Shown here one piece after another: positions 7,498-11,860 of a DNA stretch of 11,860 bases. A program made the position numbers and the translations under genes. The notes under the pieces were generated by a model. It had not been told where the DNA came from and did not search any database. It was given only the letters and a program-made list of their open reading frames with translations. The stretch is taken from contig CAMOKK010000021.1 in NCBI GenBank assembly GCA_946617545.1, positions 1-11,860 on the forward strand. The letters are read 5' to 3'. How positions within the stretch are numbered: the first letter of the stretch is position 1; each line of letters starts with the position of its first letter. The DNA is from an uncultured Bacteroidales bacterium. GTDB taxonomy: Bacteria > Bacteroidota > Bacteroidia > Bacteroidales > UBA932.

Positions 7498-7532
7498 TTC
7501 CATTTTCTTCCACGTTCTTCCAAAATTTTCCA
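7498..7532 (-). promoter_or_regulatory. Predicted MraZ operator: four TGGAA direct repeats at 10-base period
   Basis: On the minus strand TGGAA occurs at 7532-7528, 7522-7518, 7512-7508 and 7502-7498, each exactly 10 bases from the next, so all face the same side of the helix. The 5-base spacers are AATTT, GAACG and GAAAA and so are not themselves repeated. E. coli MraZ is known to bind TGGGN repeats with 5-base spacers ahead of mraZ. This array has the same geometry with A in place of the third G. Its proximal end is 9 bases from the -7 element, so bound MraZ would cover the -33 region. Binding by MraZ is inferred from position and spacing. Confidence 0.75.
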
Positions 7533-7565
7533 CAAAGTTTTTAACCGCGCTATTTTCGGCCCTTT

Positions 7566-7580
7566 TTGGTTGACAACCAA
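7566..7580. repeat. Perfect 15-base palindrome upstream of the MraZ operator
   Basis: TTGGTTG, one central A, then CAACCAA: two perfectly complementary 7-base arms. The single-base centre is too small for an RNA hairpin loop without melting inner pairs, so a dimeric protein-binding site is more plausible than a terminator. It lies 33 bases upstream of the distal TGGAA repeat. No matching regulator is encoded in the window. Confidence 0.5.
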
Positions 7581-7606
7581 CCACCTGATTCACAGCCACT
7601 TCCTGT

Positions 7607-7639
7607 ACATTTCTCGTTCAAAAATCGAACGAGAAATGT
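7607..7639. repeat. Perfect 13-base inverted repeat with 7-base loop
   Basis: The left arm ACATTTCTCGTTC (7607-7619) is exactly complementary to the right arm GAACGAGAAATGT (7627-7639), around AAAAATC. The stem would be stable as RNA on either strand. Neither strand has a T-run immediately after it, so it is not a standard intrinsic terminator. It sits about 100 bases past the miaB stop in the miaB-mraZ interval. It could be an operator, a transcript-end hairpin protecting miaB mRNA, or a member of a dispersed palindromic family; the sequence alone does not decide. Confidence 0.65.
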
Positions 7640-7677
7640 TATATAACTCGCAGAGGGATAATCACTTAGCTGTCAAC

Positions 7678-7704
7678 GTGACGTCCCGGAAATGGGGACG
7701 TCAC
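7678..7704. repeat. Perfect 10-base inverted repeat with 7-base loop after miaB
   Basis: The left arm GTGACGTCCC (7678-7687) pairs fully with the right arm GGGACGTCAC (7695-7704) around GGAAATG. Each arm also contains the self-complementary hexamer GACGTC. It begins 36 bases beyond the miaB stop codon, a suitable place for a transcript-end hairpin, but no T-run follows on the minus strand. A role in ending or stabilising the miaB transcript is possible, and so is protein binding. Confidence 0.6.
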
Positions 7705-7739
7705 TGGCAAAGAGGCAGGTTACTTGAAGGGAAACCGTT

Positions 7740-9053
7740 TTATTCGCAGAGGAGGGTGGCCGATGTGCAGTCCTTCACCACTACCTGCGTGTATTGCCCG
7801 GCAGTGCGGCCGGCGGCGGGGAACACGCACATCATGTTGTTGGAGGCGCGGCCGCAGAGCATGGAAGGGTCCCGCTTGGAGGGGCCTTCCACCAGCACTT
7901 CCAGGCGTTTTCCTATCTGGGCACGGTAGCGCTCCAGGGACTTGCGGTTCTGCAGCTGGATAATCTCGTTCAGGCGACGGTTCTTTTCTTCGGCCGGAAC
8001 GTCGTCCTGCATGGTGCGGTTGGCCAGGGTGCCCGGGCGGTCCGAATAGGCGAACATGAAGGCCCAGTCAAAGCCCACCTCTTCCATGAGCGAGAGCGTA
8101 TCCTGATGGTCCTGAAGCGTTTCCGAGCAGAAGCCCGCAATCACGTCCGTGGTGAGGCCGCACTCCGGCATCACCTCGCGGATTTTGGCCACCCGCTCCA
8201 GGTACCACTCCCGGCTGTACTTGCGGCGCATCTTCTCCAGCAATCGGGTGCTTCCGGACTGGACCGGCAGGTGGATGTGCTTGCAGATATTGGGATGCGC
8301 GGCCATGGTGTAGATGACCTCGTCGCTGATATCCTTGGGGTGGGAGGTGGCAAAGCGCACGCGAAGGTCCGGGGCGATGGCGGCCACCCGCTCCAGCAGC
8401 CCCGCAAAGTTCACGCTTTCCGTCCCGCTCTTCCACAGGTAGCTGTCCACGTTCTGGCCCAGCAGCGTCACCTCCTTGTAGCCCTTCTGATACACGTCAC
8501 AGGCTTCGCGCACGATGGAATGGGCATCCCGGGAGCGTTCCGCCCCGCGGGTATAGGGCACCACGCAGTAAGAGCACACGTTGTTGCACCCGCGCATGAT
8601 GGAAATAAAGGCCGATATCCCGCCACGGTCCGTGCGCACGGGGGTGATGTCGGCATACGTCTCGTCCCTTGAGAGAAGGACGTCGATCTGCGGGCTGTCC
8701 GGGCCGATGGCCTCCAGCAGCCGCGGCAGGGAACGATAGGCGTCCGGCCCCACCACCAGGTCCACTTTGTGCGTCTCCAGCAGCTTGTCTTTCAGGCGTT
8801 CCGCCATGCAGCCCACGATGCCCACGATGAGGCCGGGGCGGGAGGCACGCAGCTGGTTGAAGGCCTCGATGCGGCCCCAGATGCGCTGCTCCGCGTTGTC
8901 GCGGATGGAGCAGGTGTTGGCCATCACCAAATCGGCCTGGTCCATCACTTCCGTGCGGGCATAGCCGGCATCCTTCAGGATGGAGAAAATGACCTCGGTG
9001 TCATTCACGTTCATCTGGCAGCCGTAGGTTTCGATATAGGCTCTTTTTTCCAT
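7740..9053 (-). CDS. miaB: tRNA-2-methylthio-N6-dimethylallyladenosine synthase
   Basis: Radical-SAM methylthiotransferase that converts i6A37 to ms2i6A37 in tRNAs reading UNN codons. The 437-residue protein has the three cysteines of the N-terminal UPF0004 cluster (C12 in YGCQMN, C48 in NTCSIRDNAEQR, C82 in GCMAE). The radical-SAM motif C156-xxx-C160-xx-C163 lies in RGCNNVCSYCVVPYTRG, and a C-terminal TRAM-like region covers about 375-437. The NTCSIRDNAE segment favours MiaB over MtaB or RimO. ATG 9053 starts the protein at MEKRAYIETYGCQMN, the usual beginning. A longer in-frame start at 9164 would run through the divergent gene and both promoter elements, so I rejected it. A -7 element ends 6 bases before the ATG, implying an almost leaderless mRNA. 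The gene is followed by a palindrome-rich interval and not joined to mraZ. Confidence 0.97.
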   Translation of the reverse strand: MEKRAYIETYGCQMNVNDTEVIFSILKDAGYARTEVMDQADLVMANTCSIRDNAEQRIWGRIEAFNQLRASRPGLIVGIVGCMAERLKDKLLETHKVDLVVGPDAYRSLPRLLEAIGPDSPQIDVLLSRDETYADITPVRTDRGGISAFISIMRGCNNVCSYCVVPYTRGAERSRDAHSIVREACDVYQKGYKEVTLLGQNVDSYLWKSGTESVNFAGLLERVAAIAPDLRVRFATSHPKDISDEVIYTMAAHPNICKHIHLPVQSGSTRLLEKMRRKYSREWYLERVAKIREVMPECGLTTDVIAGFCSETLQDHQDTLSLMEEVGFDWAFMFAYSDRPGTLANRTMQDDVPAEEKNRRLNEIIQLQNRKSLERYRAQIGKRLEVLVEGPSKRDPSMLCGRASNNMMCVFPAAGRTAGQYTQVVVKDCTSATLLCE

Positions 9054-9059
9054 AGGCCG

Positions 9060-9067
9060 CAAAGTTA
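9060..9067 (-). promoter_or_regulatory. -7 promoter element of miaB
   Basis: TAACTTTG on the minus strand, an exact match to TAnnTTTG. Six bases separate it from the miaB ATG, so transcription should begin at or within a few bases of the start codon. No clear -33 TTTG is visible, and the -33 zone overlaps the divergent promoter. Confidence 0.6.
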
Positions 9068-9080
9068 CGAAAAAAATAAC

Positions 9081-9088
9081 TATCTTTG
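9081..9088 (+). promoter_or_regulatory. -7 promoter element of the lipoprotein-SPOR-rpoN operon
   Basis: TATCTTTG on the plus strand, an exact match to TAnnTTTG. Five bases separate it from the GTG at 9094, predicting a leaderless or nearly leaderless transcript. It mirrors the miaB element, with 13 bases between the two, so the -33 zone of each promoter overlaps the -7 zone of the other. No good -33 TTTG is visible. Confidence 0.6.
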
Positions 9089-9093
9089 TGCTC

Positions 9094-9567
9094 GTGAAAG
9101 TTTTTAAGCATATCGGCATCTTTCTTGCAGCGGCCCTCGTGGCCAGTTCCTGCGGCGTGTCCAAAGTGAAGGAGATAAGCCTTACATCCGTAGGAATTCA
9201 GTACGTAGTACCCACATCGGCCCGCTCCATGGATGCCAAACTCAACCTGGGCATCAACAACCCCTCCCGCAGCTTCGCCGTCCAGGAAGTGAAAGGAACG
9301 GTCCGTTACAAAGACAAGGAACTGGCTCATTTTGTCACCGGTCCCATGGAGCTGGAAGGGAAGACTGAAAAAACCTACGACCTTCCCTGCACCATTTACC
9401 TGGCCGAAGGCGCCTCCCTCCTGGACATTCTCATCGTGGCCTCCCAAAGGAATCTGAAAGACCTCAAGGCCGATGTGGACATCCAGGCCGCCCTGAGGAA
9501 AAACGGTGTCCTGAGGGCCCCCCTCCGTTTCCGGGACCTGGATTTGAAAGAACTAACTGAAAGATAG
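9094..9567 (+). CDS. Putative LEA type 2-like lipoprotein
   Basis: Small predicted lipoprotein of 157 residues. The signal peptide has a basic start (VKVFKH), a hydrophobic core and the lipobox-like VASSC with C20 as lipidation site; alanine at -3 is less usual than leucine. The mature part has the features of the LEA14/water-stress (LEA2) beta-sandwich fold: a segment LNLGINNPSRSFAVQEVKG (about 51-69), then alternating strands and a C-terminal repeat of the pattern. I infer an envelope location but no specific function. GTG 9094 was chosen because an earlier in-frame GTG at 9088 overlaps the -7 element and could not be transcribed intact. No ATG is available near the signal peptide. Only 3 bases separate its stop from the SPOR gene. 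The LEA assignment is by eye and moderate; an LptE-like protein seems less likely. Confidence 0.72.
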   Translation: MKVFKHIGIFLAAALVASSCGVSKVKEISLTSVGIQYVVPTSARSMDAKLNLGINNPSRSFAVQEVKGTVRYKDKELAHFVTGPMELEGKTEKTYDLPCTIYLAEGASLLDILIVASQRNLKDLKADVDIQAALRKNGVLRAPLRFRDLDLKELTER

Positions 9568-9570
9568 ACT

Positions 9571-10032
9571 ATGAAACGCATATTGCTTGTATTAACCCTT
9601 ACGGTGCTTTCCTCCCTGGCGCTGGGCGCCCAGGAACTCACCACCCGGAAGGCCGCCCTGGATTCCACCCTGCTGGGCCGGGACATTTTCAACGCCATCG
9701 GGGCCGGTGTCAAGGTGGAGCAGAGCACGGAAATCCGCTCGGCCGTTGCCAAATACATCGAATCCAACAAGGCCAAAACCCTTACGGGATACCGCATCAG
9801 GGTCTATTACGACAATTCCCCCCAGGCGCGGGACCGCTCGGAGAGCATTGCCGCCAGTCTGAGGGAGCAGTATCCGGAGCTGGGCGTCTATCGCAGTTTC
9901 CAGAGTCCCAACTACAAGGTGCTCATCGGAGACTTCCGCAGCAAGGATGAGGCGCTCCGCGTGTTCAACGCCCTCCGCAAAGTGTATCCCACTGCGTATA
10001 TCATCAAAGACGCCATCAATTACCCGCTCTAA
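9571..10032 (+). CDS. Secreted SPOR-domain protein
   Basis: 153-residue protein with a clear signal peptide (1-20, likely cut after LGA before QE) and no lipobox cysteine, so periplasmic. A short linker region (21-70) leads into a SPOR-like domain at about 71-149. It begins TGYRIRVYYDNS and contains NYKVLIGDFRSKDEALRVFN (114-133), the typical second half with the strand-turn-helix pattern. SPOR domains bind glycan strands stripped of stem peptides, which are enriched at division septa, so a role in septal envelope processes is plausible but not shown. It is the second gene of the operon. Its TAA stop shares one base with the rpoN start (TAATG), which should couple translation of the two. Confidence 0.88.
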   Translation: MKRILLVLTLTVLSSLALGAQELTTRKAALDSTLLGRDIFNAIGAGVKVEQSTEIRSAVAKYIESNKAKTLTGYRIRVYYDNSPQARDRSESIAASLREQYPELGVYRSFQSPNYKVLIGDFRSKDEALRVFNALRKVYPTAYIIKDAINYPL

Positions 10033-11486
10033 TGGCCGCCATCAAACAGGGACTGGAGCAGAAACTCCAGCAGAAGCTTTCACCGCTCCAGATTCAGACC
10101 ATCAAGCTGATCGAGATGCCGGTGCAGGCCCTGGAGCAGCATGTGCGGGAGGTCATGAATGAAAATCCCGTCATTGACGATACGCCCCAGGGCGGCTCGG
10201 ACGAGGAAGCCCGTGACGTGTCCATCTCCCAGGTGGAGGCGCAGGAGCAGAGCGGCGGCTCCATGGAGGAGAATTACGGCCCCCAGGACGACGACATCCC
10301 TTCCTACAACCTCCATGTGAACAACTGGGGCAAGGACGAGCGTCCGGAATACAACACCTTCTCCGTCAAACAGAGTTTTACCCAGAGCCTGCTGGAACAG
10401 CTCGGATACCGCAACCTGACGGAGCATCAGCGCACGGTGGCCTCTTTCATCATCGGCTCCCTGGACGAAGACGGCTACCTCCGCCGGGACATCGAATCCC
10501 TGGTGGATGACCTTGCTTTCCGGGCAGGTGTGGAATCATCGGCCGGGGAAGTGGAGCAGATGCTCAAAGTTATCCAGGAGTTTGAGCCTTCCGGCGTGGG
10601 TGCCCGGGATTTGCGGGAGTGCCTGCTGCTGCAGTTGGAAGACAAGAAGCGCACCCCTTCCGTAGACAATGCCATCCGGGTGCTGGACACCCAGTTTGAT
10701 GCCTTCAAGAACAGACATTTCCAGAAAATCATGACACGCCTGCACCTGACGGAAGACCAGATGAAGGGCGTGATGGAGGAAATCCGCCGCTTGAATCCCG
10801 CCCCCGGCGGACAGATTGACGATTCCTACAACGACCAGGCCCAGCAGGTGGTGCCGGATTTCCAGCTGGACTACGAAAACGGCCATTTCATCCTCACGAT
10901 GCCGCGCTTCTCCATTCCGGAGCTTCGCATCAACCGGAAGTACTCGGAAATCATGGAAAACGGCCGCTTGTCAGATTCCAAGGCCGAAAAAGAGGCCGCC
11001 AGCTTCGTGAAGCAGAAGATTGATTCGGCCAAGTGGTTCATCGAAGCCCTGCGCCAGCGCCAGAACACGCTGGAGAGCACCATGCGGGCCATCATCGATT
11101 TCCAGCACGACTATTTCGTGGACGGAGACGAGAGTTCCCTGCGGCCCATGGTCCTCAAGGACATTGCGGAGATGACCGGTTTTGACATCTCTACCATCTC
11201 CCGCGTGGTGAACTCCAAATGGATTCAGACGCATTTTGGCATCTTCCCGCTCAAGTATTTCTTCTCCGAGGGCCTGGAGAACAGCGACGGAGAGGAGGTG
11301 AGCACCCGTGAAATCAAGAAAGTGCTGAAGGAAATGGTGGATGCCGAAGACAAGCACAATCCCCTGACGGACGACGAACTGGTGGACGGCCTGGCCGCCA
11401 AGGGCTACAAAGTGGCCCGCCGCACCATCGCCAAGTACCGCGCCCTCCTGGACATTCCCAAAGCCCGCATGAGACGGGAATTATAG
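10032..11486 (+). CDS. rpoN: RNA polymerase sigma-54 factor
   Basis: Alternative sigma factor that directs polymerase to -24/-12 promoters and needs an AAA+ activator to open them. The 484-residue protein has all regions. Region I is glutamine/leucine-rich (1-48, with LEQKLQQKLSPLQIQTIKLIEMP) and is the activator-responsive part. An acidic linker follows (about 49-105). The core-binding domain spans about 110-300. The helix-turn-helix lies around 375-400 (LKDIAEMTGFDISTISRVVN), and the RpoN box ARRTIAKYRA at 462-471 recognises the -24 element; the more usual form is ARRTVAKYRE. No activator gene is in the window. It is the last gene of a three-gene set and its ATG overlaps the SPOR stop by one base. 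Its TAG stop lies inside the convergent upp gene. Confidence 0.98.
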   Translation: MAAIKQGLEQKLQQKLSPLQIQTIKLIEMPVQALEQHVREVMNENPVIDDTPQGGSDEEARDVSISQVEAQEQSGGSMEENYGPQDDDIPSYNLHVNNWGKDERPEYNTFSVKQSFTQSLLEQLGYRNLTEHQRTVASFIIGSLDEDGYLRRDIESLVDDLAFRAGVESSAGEVEQMLKVIQEFEPSGVGARDLRECLLLQLEDKKRTPSVDNAIRVLDTQFDAFKNRHFQKIMTRLHLTEDQMKGVMEEIRRLNPAPGGQIDDSYNDQAQQVVPDFQLDYENGHFILTMPRFSIPELRINRKYSEIMENGRLSDSKAEKEAASFVKQKIDSAKWFIEALRQRQNTLESTMRAIIDFQHDYFVDGDESSLRPMVLKDIAEMTGFDISTISRVVNSKWIQTHFGIFPLKYFFSEGLENSDGEEVSTREIKKVLKEMVDAEDKHNPLTDDELVDGLAAKGYKVARRTIAKYRALLDIPKARMRREL

Positions 11487-11860
11487 CTTTTCTCCGAAGG
11501 CCAGGTCTCCGGCGTCTCCCAGGCCGGGGATGATGTAGTTGTGGCTGGTGAGTTCCTCGTCGATGGCCGCCACCCAGAGGGTGTAGTCCTCTCCCAGTTT
11601 CTGGCACAGCTGGTCCACCGCATAGCGGCTGGCCACCGGGCACACCATGTGGACATGCGCGGCGTCTCCGCCTTCCTCCCTGAGTTTTTTCAGGGCCGAT
11701 TCCATGGAAGAGCCCGTAGCCAGCATGGGATCGGCCACTATGAGGGTTTTCCCTTCGAGGGAAGGGCAGGTGCAATAGTCTGCGAACACCTTGAAATAAT
11801 CTCCTTTGCCCAGCTTGCGGAAAGTGGACAGGAAGGCGCTCTGTGCATGGTCAAACACCT
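11481..11860 (-). CDS. upp: Uracil phosphoribosyltransferase, N-terminus cut by window edge
   Basis: Pyrimidine-salvage enzyme making UMP from uracil and PRPP. The last 126 codons are visible, about 60% of a family of roughly 210 residues. They contain the PRPP-binding loop LIVADPMLATGSSM (DNA about 11741-11703) and the C-terminal uracil-binding segment YIIPGLGDAGDLAFGEKL. The order and spacing match Upp. The reading frame is open to the right edge, so the true start is outside; the first methionine seen (no base to spare at the edge) is not a supportable start. The gene converges on rpoN with a 6-base overlap. No spacer exists for a terminator between them. Confidence 0.94.
   Translation of the reverse strand, partial: VFDHAQSAFLSTFRKLGKGDYFKVFADYCTCPSLEGKTLIVADPMLATGSSMESALKKLREEGGDAAHVHMVCPVASRYAVDQLCQKLGEDYTLWVAAIDEELTSHNYIIPGLGDAGDLAFGEKL

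Noticed and set aside
7607..7704. The two hairpins considered as intrinsic terminators, tRNA-like structures or a short repeat array.
   Set aside because: No T-run follows either stem, there is no cloverleaf or acceptor arm, and the two stems differ in sequence, so none of these standard categories fits.
7570..7929. Possible small plus-strand gene reaching from the intergenic interval into the end of miaB.
   Set aside because: It would start at TTG inside a palindrome, run through both hairpins and then lie antisense to miaB. The product resembles nothing known and there is no -7 element before it.
9054..9164. Longer miaB start at 9164.
   Set aside because: It would extend through both promoter elements and into the divergent lipoprotein gene, and the added 37 residues are not MiaB-like, whereas MEKRAYIETYGCQMN is the normal beginning.

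Overview
The window reads as chromosomal DNA from a member of the Bacteroidota, most likely Bacteroidales, with fairly high GC by eye (not computed). Four things point there: the gene order of the division and cell-wall (dcw) cluster without murF; the long MraY with a periplasmic-loop insertion; promoters carrying the Bacteroidota -7 element TAnnTTTG; and mostly absent Shine-Dalgarno sequences. MurE carries the DNPR motif of meso-diaminopimelate-adding enzymes, so the peptidoglycan is probably of the mDAP type.

Positions 1-7450, all on the minus strand, hold the front of the dcw cluster. In transcription order it is mraZ, rsmH, an ftsL-like gene, ftsI, murE, mraY and murD (cut by the left window edge). 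The genes are packed, with 4-base ATGA overlaps at ftsL/ftsI and murE/mraY and overlaps of 8 and 11 bases at rsmH/ftsL and ftsI/murE. MraY makes lipid I from the UDP-MurNAc-pentapeptide that MurD and MurE help build. FtsI is the septal transpeptidase and FtsL its membrane partner. MraZ is the cluster's own regulator. Upstream of mraZ is a -7 element preceded by four TGGAA repeats at an exact 10-base period, the expected layout of a MraZ operator.

Positions 7533-7739 are noncoding and contain three perfect inverted repeats of unknown role. Next comes miaB (minus), a tRNA methylthiotransferase. It diverges from a plus-strand set through a 40-base region with one -7 element on each strand, both so close to the start codons that the transcripts should be almost leaderless.

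The plus-strand set (9094-11486) encodes a small LEA-like lipoprotein, a secreted SPOR-domain protein and sigma-54 (rpoN). It is tightly coupled and looks like one operon. It converges on upp (minus, cut by the right edge), with the two stop codons lying inside each other's genes.

I see no mobile element, CRISPR array, RNA gene or defence system. The window is mainly core housekeeping DNA. The most interesting parts are regulatory (MraZ operator, palindromes, divergent promoter) and a few lineage-specific protein changes (shortened ftsI/murE junction, an MraY insertion).
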